This document shows positions 1-8,408 of a stretch of 64,000 nt of DNA, in pieces. The stretch is taken from assembly GCF_003051055.1 (NCBI RefSeq), contig NZ_QAON01000004.1:62001-126000 (forward strand). The letters are read 5' to 3'. A model generated the notes under the pieces. The model saw only the letters and a list, made by a program, of their open reading frames with translations, searched no databases and had not been told where the DNA came from. Numbering within the stretch: position 1 is the stretch's first letter; every line of letters starts with the position of its first letter. Origin of the DNA: Agitococcus lubricus (GTDB lineage: Bacteria > Pseudomonadota > Gammaproteobacteria > Pseudomonadales > Moraxellaceae). A program made the position numbers and the translations under genes.

Positions 1-184
1 CTTTCTATTCCTTACTTGTGTATTTTAACCCGTTAGCTAATAATAGTTTGATACTTTATAGGGTTTTTGCGCTTTTTTTCGCAAAATCCACACTAAAAAA
101 TAATTAACCCATTAGATATGGATAAAAAACACTTTTAGACACTATAACACATTATTTAATACATATTTGATTTTCCGTAAAAAT

Positions 185-218
185 AAAAAGGGCGAACTTA
201 TCAGGTTCGCCCTTTTTT
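185..218. terminator. Bidirectional intrinsic terminator
   Basis: A perfect 8-bp GC-rich stem (190-197 with 205-212) has a 7-nt loop. It is flanked by an A-run on the left and a T-run on the right, so it reads as a Rho-independent terminator on both strands. It lies 54 bp past the stop of the leftward glycine-zipper gene and is its likely terminator. It may also stop rightward transcripts entering the window. Confidence 0.8.
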
Positions 219-271
219 ATTGCCAACAGTATTTTTGCCGAATAACTATTGCACACCGAGAAAAAGTTTAT

Positions 272-643
272 TTAGTGATGGTCATGGTGATGATGTTTGT
301 GTTTTTTGTACCAACCTTTATGTTTACCATGCCCACGATGATGTTTAGCTTCTTTTACATAAACCACTTTTTGTACAACAACAGGTTGCGGCTGTTGGAC
401 GACTACATGCTCTTTGACAACGGTGGTTTGTTTTTGGCCACTGGAGCCAATCGCTGCGCCCGTTGCCCCGCCAATCGCCGCGCCGATAATTGCACCATCT
501 CGCCCATTCATGTCATGACCAATCGCTGCACCAATCGCCCCACCGACTGCACCGCCGACGACTGAACCTGAATCTGCGGCTAATATGGATGTAGATGTAA
601 AAACACCTAATAATAGGCTAGTCGCTAAGATATGAGTTTTCAT
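272..643 (-). CDS. Exported glycine-zipper protein with histidine-rich tail
   Basis: Small envelope protein of about 123 residues. A signal peptide (MKTHILATSLLLG... ending near AADSG) is followed by a glycine zipper of repeated GGAxGxAxG units, a hydrophobic segment that in other proteins inserts into or packs against membrane. A Q/V-rich linker follows, then a C-terminal tail of about 25 residues dominated by His, Lys and Gly that ends in HHHHDHH and could bind metal. Two adjacent ATG codons lie 6 and 9 nt after a GAGG ribosome site; the second gives the standard signal peptide and is used here. It is a single gene with its own terminator. The family is known from outer-membrane lipoproteins of the SlyB/Rick_17kDa type, but no lipobox cysteine is seen, so its role is unknown. 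Confidence 0.75.
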   Translation of the reverse strand: MKTHILATSLLLGVFTSTSILAADSGSVVGGAVGGAIGAAIGHDMNGRDGAIIGAAIGGATGAAIGSSGQKQTTVVKEHVVVQQPQPVVVQKVVYVKEAKHHRGHGKHKGWYKKHKHHHHDHH

Positions 644-807
644 CATATATTCCCTCATTACAACTCTCTGATAAATCACTGATACGCTAAAGAGAGTCTG
701 TTTGGCTAGTTGATGAGTGAACTATAGTGAACCCCCTACATAAGTTATAGCAGTGTTTTACCCTAATGATGTAAGGGCAAGTAATAGAACTGCTCAATTC
801 GTTACCA

Positions 808-829
808 AACGCATGGACTGCGTAAGCCT
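808..829. repeat. Short repeat shared with the region at 9.34 kb
   Basis: This 22-bp stretch matches 9339-9360 at 20 of 22 positions. It contains a small hairpin, ACGCA (809-813) and TGCGT (819-823) around a 5-nt loop. It lies in the intergenic stretch 644-898, between the divergent starts and ends of neighbouring genes. It resembles the end of a short dispersed repeat family (see 9274-9360 and 26998-27086). Confidence 0.5.
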
Positions 830-898
830 TCTGTAACTTTTACAAACTTTTTATAACAACCGCCATGCGATATCTGCGACCTATACCCTATAGAAAAC

Positions 899-1219
899 CT
901 ACTGACTGGCATGCACCCCTACCACGCCGACCACAATCAAACAGGTAAAAAATAGCTTGCTTACGCTATAAACTTCATTGAGCCACACAAAAGCAATCAC
1001 ATTTGACAAGGTTAAAATAGTGCCTGTGGTGACAGACGAGGCAAATCCCATGTCAAAATATTTAAGCACTTTCGACCATGTGACAAATGCGGCCGTATAT
1101 GAGGCTAATGCAAAAGCCAATAACCAGATTTTTTCTTGTTGGCTATGTAAACGCGCTAAAAAAGTCCCAAAGACATTAAAAAACACCGTGAGTGCGATAA
1201 AAATACTGCCTGCTGCCAT
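899..1219 (-). CDS. SMR-fold four-helix membrane protein lacking the canonical glutamate
   Basis: A 106-residue protein with four predicted transmembrane helices in the pattern of the small multidrug resistance branch of the drug/metabolite transporter superfamily. Helix 1 (FFNVFGTFLARL) aligns with the EmrE segment AEVIGTTLMKF, but the essential proton/drug-binding Glu is replaced by Asn. ArnE/ArnF lipid flippase subunits also lack this Glu, so a lipid-like substrate or helper role is possible. It is the last gene of the efflux operon, starting 1 bp after the RND pump stop. As an annotation, SMR-like is safe but drug efflux is not. Partner and substrate are unknown. Confidence 0.7.
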   Translation of the reverse strand: MAAGSIFIALTVFFNVFGTFLARLHSQQEKIWLLAFALASYTAAFVTWSKVLKYFDMGFASSVTTGTILTLSNVIAFVWLNEVYSVSKLFFTCLIVVGVVGVHASQ

Positions 1220-1220
1220 G

Positions 1221-4200
1221 TTATTTATGCTCCAAACCTTGAGCGTGTGTGGCTTTGCTGAGCGTATTTTTTGTCTTAAACACCTTACTTAAATCATCAA
1301 ACAAGGTATATAAAACTGGCACTACCACTAAGGTTAAAATGGTTGAGGTTAATACCCCACCAATCAAGGCATGAGCCATTGGCGCACGTTGTTCTGAGCC
1401 TTCACCTAAGCCTAAAGCTAAAGGCAACATGCCAACCACCATCGCCGCCGTGGTCATTAAAATGGGACGTAAACGGGTGCGTGCAGCCACTAAAATGGCT
1501 TGTTCACGGTTCATACCCTCTTTAATTGAATGCTGAATAAAATCGACCAATAAGATGGCATTTTTAGTCACCAAGCCCATAAGCATGACAATACCGATTA
1601 AGGAGAAAATATTGAGCGTGCTTTTGCATACAAACAACGCCAAAAACACACCAATCAACGATAAAGGCAATGAAGACATAATCGTTAAGGGATGAATAAA
1701 ACTATTAAATTGCGCACCCAACACAAAATAAATAAACAACACCGCCAAAATTAACGCAGTTTTGGCATAACCCATAGACTCATCCATGTCTTTGTTTTGG
1801 CCTTGAATTTGGAAACGGTAACCTGCTGGCAATTGCATTTGACTGGCTACTTCACGCATATCTGCCCCGACATCACCCGCAGGACGGCCTTGAACATTCG
1901 CCGAGAACAACACTTCACGGTATAAATTACGGCGATTAATTTGTGATGCGCCTTGGGCATCATCAATTCTCGCCACTTCACCCAACATCACCATTTCAGG
2001 TTGACCATTAGCATTCATTAAACGACTACTGGTTAAGGGTAAAGCCCAAATATCATCTCGGTTTTGACGGTCTGTTTGTGATAGCTGTACACGCACATCA
2101 TAGTTTTCACCTTGGGCATCTTGCCAAGTGGTGACCGCATCGCCTGCCAATAAAGGCCGTAACGCTGTACCAATTTGACTAATGGATACGCCCATATCTG
2201 CCGCTTTTTCACGGTCAACTTTAATGGCATAGGCAGGACGTGCCGCTTTGAGTGAGCTTTCTAAATCAACCACACCGTCAATTTTGCTGACTTTGGCTTG
2301 ATACTCTTCGGCAATAGTACGTAATTGATTAAGGTCTTGGCCTTGCAAGGAAATTTGAATCGGTTTTAAGCCACCACTAATTGATTCTTTGGCAGCAGCT
2401 ACCGAACTAATTTCAACTCCTGCCATTTGGCTTAAGCGTTGGCGTAAAATACTGACCAATTCTTTTTGGCTAACTTTACGTTCTTTTTTAGGCACTAAAC
2501 GCACCCGAATACCGACTTTGTTTTTGCCCGCATCCATGCCACTGTTAATGGTGGCATAGGTGGCTTGTACACCGTCATAACTGCGAATCACCGCTTCTAT
2601 TTGCTCAACTTTTTGTTGGGTATAGGCTAAAGAAGAACCGACTGGCGTGGCTAATTTCACACTAATTTCGCTTAAGTCAGGCTCAGGCACAAACTCCTTA
2701 CCGACAAACTTTGCCAAAAAGAACGCTAAAAATAAGGAAGAAAAAGCGACAATTAAGGTTTCACGGCGATGATTTAATGCCCAACGAATGACACGAGCAT
2801 ACTGTTGACCAAATTTTTCTAAGGTCACATCAAAACGTGTTAAAAACTGCTCTAGATATTGCCCCACCAGTGTTTTAGGCTGTTGGTGCTTCTCAAAACG
2901 TTGTAAGAATTTATTGAGTTTTTCGTCTTCGGTGCGTGGGGCTTTGTGCTCATGTGGATCGTGCCAAATACTCGACAACATCGGGTCGAGGGTAAAACTG
3001 ACAAACATTGACAGTAATACGGCACAAGCAACTGCTACACCAAACTGATAAAAGAAACGGCCAATAATACCGCCCATAAAGGCGACAGGTAGGAAGACGA
3101 CAACAATCGTTAAAGTAGTCGCTAACACCGCCAAACCAATTTCGCGTGTGCCATCCATGGCCGCATGATAAGCGCTTTTACCCATTGCTGCATGACGTAC
3201 AATGTTTTCACGCACCACGATGGCATCGTCAATTAACAAACCAATACACAACGATAACGCCATTAAGGTCATGGTATTCAGCGTTAAGGCACACAGATAC
3301 AAACCAAACACTGCACCTAATAAAGCGATTGGCAAGGTTAAACTGGTAATTACGGTTGAACGCCATGAGCCTAAAAACAGAAATACCACCGTCACGGCTA
3401 GAATCGCCCCTTCAATTAAGGTCGATTGCACTTCTTTTAAAGAGGCACGTACCGATTTGGCACTGTCCGCCACTTCCAACATACTTACGCCTGTTGGTAA
3501 GTTGGGGCGCAATTCATCAGAGGCTACACGCAACGCATCCACCACGGCTAAGGTATTAGCACCCGTCATTTTGACAATATCAATACTGACTGCACGTTGG
3601 CCATTGACTAGCGCTAAGGATTGGGCTTCTTGTTCGCTATCGCTAATCTCGGCAACTTGCTCTAAATACACAGGTGATTGACCACGCATCGCCACCACTA
3701 AACGCGCAAAGTCTTGGGGTTCAATCATTCGGCCTTCAACTTGGACTACTTTTTCTTGTACATCATTAACCACTGTACCAGACGGTAAATCGGCACTATC
3801 ACTACGCAACGCGGCTAATACTTCACCGACCCCAACACCCAGTGCTTGCATTCGTTCGGGTTGCAAATGAATGGCTATTTCGCGGCGTACACCACCGACA
3901 ACTTCCACCTTACCCACACCGGTCACACTTTGTAAACGACGGACGACTTGTTGTTCAACCACGGTGGTTAATTCGCGTGGTGATAAGTTTTGGGATTGAA
4001 AAGCAATCGACATAATCGGTGAAGATTCTGGACGATAACGCTCTACCAATGGGTCTTTAATTTCGGGGCGAAATTTCACTTTTACCGCCGCGACTTTATC
4101 ACGCACATCTTGTACGGCAGTGGTGATGGGTACGCCTAAATCAAACTCTACAGCAATGCGTGAACGGCCTTCATAAGAGGTGGAAATAATCCGACGCACC

Positions 4201-4427
4201 CCTGCAATGGTATTGATGCTATCTTCTAATTTGCGGGTAATTTCTAATTCAACAGCTTCGGGCGAGGCAGCAGGATAATCAGTAACAATCATCACATAGG
4301 GGTATTCAATATCGGGAAACTCTTCAACACTGAGTTTTTGCCACGAAAAAATCCCCAATACCATTAATGCCAACATCATCATGGTGGCTAAAACAGGATT
4401 ATGAATCGATAAACGGGTTAACCACAT
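1221..4427 (-). CDS. RND-family efflux pump, inner-membrane permease (HAE1-like)
   Basis: A 1068-residue proton-driven exporter of the AcrB/MdtB/MexB superfamily, located in the inner membrane. It has the usual 12-helix plan: helix 1 near residues 10-30, a large periplasmic domain, helices 2-6, a second periplasmic domain, and helices 8-12. The proton-relay Asp pair is visible in GLLIDDAIVVREN of helix 4, and a conserved Lys-type helix 10 segment is present. The chosen start (MWLTRLSIHNP) lies 1 bp after the adaptor stop; a longer reading adds a Cys-rich stretch unlike any RND N-terminus. With the adaptor upstream it forms the inner part of a tripartite pump. No outer-membrane channel gene is present, so a TolC/OprM-type protein must come from elsewhere. 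Substrate is unknown; the upstream GH3 and GNAT genes suggest an acylated metabolite (inference). Confidence 0.9.
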   Translation of the reverse strand: MWLTRLSIHNPVLATMMMLALMVLGIFSWQKLSVEEFPDIEYPYVMIVTDYPAASPEAVELEITRKLEDSINTIAGVRRIISTSYEGRSRIAVEFDLGVPITTAVQDVRDKVAAVKVKFRPEIKDPLVERYRPESSPIMSIAFQSQNLSPRELTTVVEQQVVRRLQSVTGVGKVEVVGGVRREIAIHLQPERMQALGVGVGEVLAALRSDSADLPSGTVVNDVQEKVVQVEGRMIEPQDFARLVVAMRGQSPVYLEQVAEISDSEQEAQSLALVNGQRAVSIDIVKMTGANTLAVVDALRVASDELRPNLPTGVSMLEVADSAKSVRASLKEVQSTLIEGAILAVTVVFLFLGSWRSTVITSLTLPIALLGAVFGLYLCALTLNTMTLMALSLCIGLLIDDAIVVRENIVRHAAMGKSAYHAAMDGTREIGLAVLATTLTIVVVFLPVAFMGGIIGRFFYQFGVAVACAVLLSMFVSFTLDPMLSSIWHDPHEHKAPRTEDEKLNKFLQRFEKHQQPKTLVGQYLEQFLTRFDVTLEKFGQQYARVIRWALNHRRETLIVAFSSLFLAFFLAKFVGKEFVPEPDLSEISVKLATPVGSSLAYTQQKVEQIEAVIRSYDGVQATYATINSGMDAGKNKVGIRVRLVPKKERKVSQKELVSILRQRLSQMAGVEISSVAAAKESISGGLKPIQISLQGQDLNQLRTIAEEYQAKVSKIDGVVDLESSLKAARPAYAIKVDREKAADMGVSISQIGTALRPLLAGDAVTTWQDAQGENYDVRVQLSQTDRQNRDDIWALPLTSSRLMNANGQPEMVMLGEVARIDDAQGASQINRRNLYREVLFSANVQGRPAGDVGADMREVASQMQLPAGYRFQIQGQNKDMDESMGYAKTALILAVLFIYFVLGAQFNSFIHPLTIMSSLPLSLIGVFLALFVCKSTLNIFSLIGIVMLMGLVTKNAILLVDFIQHSIKEGMNREQAILVAARTRLRPILMTTAAMVVGMLPLALGLGEGSEQRAPMAHALIGGVLTSTILTLVVVPVLYTLFDDLSKVFKTKNTLSKATHAQGLEHK

Positions 4428-4428
4428 A

Positions 4429-5538
4429 TTAACGACCGTCCTTAAAACGGACGATACGTCCTTCGTTTTGCGGTAAAGGCGGCAACAACAACACACGTTC
4501 GCCCGCTTGTAAGCCTGTGACCAGTGCTAAACTTTTTGCTTCATCACGACGACCAACACTCACACTTTGTGCCACCAAACGATTATCCCGAATCACATGA
4601 ACCACTTTTTGCCCTTGACGTTCTTGCACCGCAGAAAATGGCACAGCCACACCTTGTTGGGCTTGGTCATCACGGACATAACCTTTGGCAAACAAACCAC
4701 CGCGTAATAAGCCCTTTTGATTATTGACGAGTGCATACACATCAACCCGACGGCTACCTGCTTTGGCGACAGGATTAATGCGCGTGATACGCCCTGCAAA
4801 AGTTTGGTCGGCATAACCATCGGCAGTAAAATAAATCACTTGGCCCACTTTAATTGCCGCAACTTCGGTAGCTGCGACTTGAGCAACCAGTTCAACTTGA
4901 CTTAAATCGACTAATTTTAATAACGGGGTATTGGGCGCAACACTCTGCCCTGCATCCACTAAACGTTCAGACACTGTACCTGCATAAGGTGCGCGCACTG
5001 CCATATCGGCTAATTGTTGTTTGGCTTGAATAACCGAAACCTCGGCTGATTTAACTTGTGCGTGGCGAATATCGACTTGACGCTCGGCATTAGCTAAATC
5101 GTTGCTTGAGGCATAATTTTGTTGTTGTAAGGGTTTGATGCGGTCTAAGTTTTGTTGCGCTAAGGCTAATTCTGCTTTGGCGGTTAATAAACTCGCCTCG
5201 GCTTGTTGTAAACGAGCCACTAAATCACGGTCATCTTGGACGACTAAGACTTGCCCTGCTTTGACTGATTGCCCTTCACGAATAAACACTTGTTTGACTT
5301 CGCCCAATACACGGGCGTTTAAGATGGTTTGACGTACAGGGGCAATTGTGCCTGTCACTGCAATATCTTGAGCAATACGGGTATTTTGTACCGTAACCAC
5401 ATCCACTGAACTTAGTTCGACAAAAGGGTCACTGGAGCTATATTTGCTCGTTGATTCCTCTGGCCATAACCATATCGTGAGTAAGATTATCCCTAAACTG
5501 ATATGCCATCCTTGTTGTTTACACAATGAGGCGAACAT
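4429..5538 (-). CDS. RND periplasmic adaptor (membrane fusion protein)
   Basis: A 369-residue HlyD/AcrA-type adaptor that bridges the RND pump to an outer-membrane channel. One N-terminal transmembrane anchor (WHISLGIILLTIWLW) lies near residues 11-25 and there is no lipobox, so it is anchored by a helix rather than a lipid. The order is then first lipoyl half (TILNARVLGEVKQVFIREGQ), an alpha-helical coiled-coil hairpin around residues 110-180, second lipoyl half (MAVRAPYAGTVSERLVDAGQ), beta-barrel and membrane-proximal domain. It starts 2 bp after the GNAT stop and ends 1 bp before the pump, so the genes must be co-transcribed. The closest described group is the MdtA/AcrA type. Confidence 0.9.
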   Translation of the reverse strand: MFASLCKQQGWHISLGIILLTIWLWPEESTSKYSSSDPFVELSSVDVVTVQNTRIAQDIAVTGTIAPVRQTILNARVLGEVKQVFIREGQSVKAGQVLVVQDDRDLVARLQQAEASLLTAKAELALAQQNLDRIKPLQQQNYASSNDLANAERQVDIRHAQVKSAEVSVIQAKQQLADMAVRAPYAGTVSERLVDAGQSVAPNTPLLKLVDLSQVELVAQVAATEVAAIKVGQVIYFTADGYADQTFAGRITRINPVAKAGSRRVDVYALVNNQKGLLRGGLFAKGYVRDDQAQQGVAVPFSAVQERQGQKVVHVIRDNRLVAQSVSVGRRDEAKSLALVTGLQAGERVLLLPPLPQNEGRIVRFKDGR

Positions 5539-5540
5539 GG

Positions 5541-6635
5541 TTATAACCTCCCACTTTCAAAATAGGGAATTCTGGTGTTATCTAAATTGGGTAAGGATTG
5601 CTCATCAAAAGCGGCGGTGTACTGATAAGCCTTTAAGGGAATACTGCGAAAGTCTGCAAGTACTGCTAAACGAGGGTCTGCTTCGGATAGTGTTAACGTC
5701 ATGGCACGTTTGCCTTGTTGACGTACACCTTGCCATGCGGCTTGTAATAATTGTCTAAATGTGTCGTGGTCTTCGGGGTGTGTTAAAGGGGAATGTAAGG
5801 CTAAATAATCAAAGGTATCCCCTTTAGCTGGCAAGACAAACCCACCGCTTAACAGACTCCAAAAGTTATAAAAGGGTCTAAATAAGGCCACAGAACGGCT
5901 GTAATCTAAAACCCGTGTTTGCTTAAAAGACTTCTGATTCCAAAGACCTACCAAGCCTTTAATCTCTTGGTGCTCATCTACACACAAAATAAAATCGTGG
6001 ATAGACATGCCATTAAAATACGGATGTGCCGCTTCAACATCCCAAAAGTTATAATGGGGCAAAAACTGATAATACGCTGCCATGTTTGTCACAAAGGCGT
6101 TCATTGCAGGAATATCGGCCTGTGTAGCGGGACGTAGTTGCGTGGATAGGGTTATCGGTTTACGACAGCCTGTAATGGTATGAGTGAAAATACTGCCCAT
6201 CGGCTTAAACAAGGGTAAACCCGCACGCGCCCCTTCTAATGCGCCACGCGACTTATCGTTTTCTTCTAAAATAACCGATTGATACCAATCATCTTTCACA
6301 CATTCTCTGACCGCACGATTGATATAAATCAATACTCGACTACCTTGGTAGGCTTCGGCAATGCGTAAATCTGAGCCATAACGAATGGTTTTAATCTGAC
6401 CATCGACATACACATCACGCCAGCCCATATTGACCATTGCCACTAGGTCTTTATTGTCCTTACGCTCAACAACCAAGGTTTCTGGACGTAAATGCGAAAT
6501 CAAGGCCGAGGTGAAATAATTCGGTAAACGCTCAAAGGCAAATTTAACGCCATTCGAGGGTTGAGGCTGTGCGATTAAGGATAAAATAGCCTGATTGTCG
6601 GCGGCTGTTGCCGTACGAATACTAAAACTGGTCAT
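5541..6635 (-). CDS. Two-domain GNAT-type acyltransferase, function unknown
   Basis: A 364-residue protein with an N-terminal GNAT fold (FSIRTATAADNQAIL; acyl-CoA loop region near YGSDLRIAEAYQGSRV). A second, more diverged GNAT-like half starts near residue 170 (LRPATQADIPAMNAFV). The start ATG overlaps the GH3 stop in an ATGA, giving strict translational coupling; a longer start 18 bases upstream would invade the GH3 gene further. Known GNAT enzymes transfer an acyl group from acyl-CoA to an amine. With GH3, which makes acyl adenylates and acyl-amides, it suggests a two-enzyme route to an acylated small molecule. The substrate cannot be read from the sequence. Confidence 0.7.
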   Translation of the reverse strand: MTSFSIRTATAADNQAILSLIAQPQPSNGVKFAFERLPNYFTSALISHLRPETLVVERKDNKDLVAMVNMGWRDVYVDGQIKTIRYGSDLRIAEAYQGSRVLIYINRAVRECVKDDWYQSVILEENDKSRGALEGARAGLPLFKPMGSIFTHTITGCRKPITLSTQLRPATQADIPAMNAFVTNMAAYYQFLPHYNFWDVEAAHPYFNGMSIHDFILCVDEHQEIKGLVGLWNQKSFKQTRVLDYSRSVALFRPFYNFWSLLSGGFVLPAKGDTFDYLALHSPLTHPEDHDTFRQLLQAAWQGVRQQGKRAMTLTLSEADPRLAVLADFRSIPLKAYQYTAAFDEQSLPNLDNTRIPYFESGRL

Positions 6636-8290
6636 GATGCTTTGCCTACCCAATGATTATCTACACCCGATAAGGGTAAAACGGCTAACACCTGCTGAAC
6701 CGCCGCACGCGGCATACGTCTAACGGGTTCAGGTTTGATATTGCCTTCAATCATGCCGCTGGCAATCGCAATTTGTTGATAAATCTGCCACGCATCTTCG
6801 GCAACAACGGCTAAAGCTGGCTCCAACTGGCGTAAATCACGTGCCAGCTCATAATGAAAATGTTGGCACAACTCGTGTTCAATCATCGCGGCTATGTCAT
6901 AACACACATGGTACGGCGTCACTTTTTGTGGCTGACTAAATAAAGCCACATAACGAGGACGCTGTTTATTCTCGCCTGTCACTGCCATTAAACTGACAGG
7001 ATGCACACCAAATTTTTGGCCAACTTTGGCCAAGACCTGACGCGCGACATCGGGCGATAATTTTTCGCCTACTAAATCGACACCAAAACGCCGCCCCAAA
7101 AAGCTAAAGCAAGGAATCTCACCCCAAAAACCATTAACGACAATACGGTCATCTAATTGATATCTTAATAATCCATTGCCGCTAGTAATAATAGGACTGA
7201 CAATATCGCCCTCTTTGAGTTCCCACGGGGCTAAAATGCCACCATTGCTTAAGTCTTCAAATTCATAGACATGACTGCGATAGGCTAAAGGATATTGTCC
7301 ATCGACAGGAATGGTCACTACCCCCTCAGTTGCCCATAAGCCTTTACCCTCAAACGCAGCGTGTGGAAAACAAGCCTTTAATTGTTTTGCCCACGGGGCT
7401 GCCTCTGCCGTATCCCATGCCGAGACTAAGGCCAATTGTGGCCATAACTCAGAGGCTTGTACTGAGGCGTGTAAGCTCAATACATGCGCCAAGGCCTGTG
7501 CACGTTTAGGCGCATAGGGCGCACGCATTTTGGCTAAGGCATGGCTACGCTTGAGCCATTTACCTGTTTTTAAGACTGTACAAATTTCGTCTGCCCAGAC
7601 AGGTAAGGCGTCTAGCAATTGCAAAGCAAAGGTAGGACTCCACACCGATAACATACGCAAATTAGGTTGTGCGACCAAATAACACAATGTCGCAAATAAG
7701 GCATCTTCGGCACTGGCGGCTAAGGCGACATCGGCCGGGACAGCCTGCGACTGCCCTGCTAACACGCGTTTTACCGAGCCTAATAGTTCACTGTCATCAT
7801 TTAAGTTAGCTTGTAACTCACTATATTGACTCTGTGGCAACCATGACACCGACCAATAATGCACGCCCCCATTAATTTGCGGATAATGGCGATACATGCT
7901 GGCTAACCACGGCGCAATAGCCGCATCTAACTCCTGTAAAAAGGCTTTGGTATATGGAATAAACTTGAGTTTTTCGGAAGAACCACTGGTGGGTTGATAA
8001 CGTACCAAGGGACTCGTGGTTAATAAGGTCTGTCCTTGGCGTTGTTGGTGAATGGTCGACTGCCAATCCGCATAACGGGTGGTGGGCTGATGAATACTAA
8101 ACTGCTCCCACGTTTGTTGCGACAAACGCGGACGCGCCTGTGCCTGTGCAACTTGTGCCAAAATGTGTTGTAATTTACGTCTTTGCACGACTTCTAAATG
8201 TTGATGCTGCTGACGAAATTGTTTATCGGCACGGCTGCAAGCCCACTGTAATGCCTGATGCGTCAAGCGATTAAACATGATGTTACCCAT
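6632..8290 (-). CDS. GH3-family acyl-adenylating/acyl-acid amido synthetase
   Basis: A 552-residue member of the GH3 family (ANL adenylate-forming superfamily), best known from plant hormone-amino acid conjugation. Visible signatures are the early phosphate-binding loop TSGSSEKLKFIPYT (residues about 107-120), a middle adenine/acyl motif around WATEGVVTIPVDG, and YRSHVYEFEDL. The C-terminal YQLDDRIVVNGFWG segment gives the Asp that binds ribose. Length fits the family. The start is uncertain: neither the first ATG nor the one 12 bases further in (MFNRL) has a strong ribosome site. It is the first gene of the tight block GH3-GNAT-MFP-RND-SMR. Bacterial GH3 proteins are mostly uncharacterised, so the acyl substrate and the amine acceptor are unknown. 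Confidence 0.85.
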   Translation of the reverse strand: MGNIMFNRLTHQALQWACSRADKQFRQQHQHLEVVQRRKLQHILAQVAQAQARPRLSQQTWEQFSIHQPTTRYADWQSTIHQQRQGQTLLTTSPLVRYQPTSGSSEKLKFIPYTKAFLQELDAAIAPWLASMYRHYPQINGGVHYWSVSWLPQSQYSELQANLNDDSELLGSVKRVLAGQSQAVPADVALAASAEDALFATLCYLVAQPNLRMLSVWSPTFALQLLDALPVWADEICTVLKTGKWLKRSHALAKMRAPYAPKRAQALAHVLSLHASVQASELWPQLALVSAWDTAEAAPWAKQLKACFPHAAFEGKGLWATEGVVTIPVDGQYPLAYRSHVYEFEDLSNGGILAPWELKEGDIVSPIITSGNGLLRYQLDDRIVVNGFWGEIPCFSFLGRRFGVDLVGEKLSPDVARQVLAKVGQKFGVHPVSLMAVTGENKQRPRYVALFSQPQKVTPYHVCYDIAAMIEHELCQHFHYELARDLRQLEPALAVVAEDAWQIYQQIAIASGMIEGNIKPEPVRRMPRAAVQQVLAVLPLSGVDNHWVGKAS

Positions 8291-8362
8291 TATTGTGAAG
8301 CAAACAGCCTACTCTTGGCACAGTCAGCATAGACAGTGAGACACAGGGTGCGCTGTATGATT

Positions 8363-8391
8363 GCGTGTCTGGACACTATCAGCCGACACGC
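8363..8391. other. Inverted repeat in the GH3 upstream region
   Basis: A perfect 7-bp inverted repeat, GCGTGTC at 8363-8369 and GACACGC at 8385-8391, overlaps an exact palindrome GTGTC-TG-GACAC (8365-8376). It sits between the GNAT-like gene and the GH3 start, where a regulator site or an mRNA hairpin would act on the export operon. The regulator is unknown; the divergent AraC-type gene is one candidate. Confidence 0.4.
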
Positions 8392-8408
8392 GGTTGAAGA
8401 CCTAATGA

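Noticed and set aside
64-86. TTTTGCG/CGCAAAA hairpin near the left edge
   Set aside because: No T-run on either side after the stem and no gene next to it; could be chance in AT-rich sequence.
3202-3681. Long rightward frame opposite the RND pump
   Set aside because: Antisense shadow of a conserved gene; composition is that of the reverse frame and no homology is apparent.
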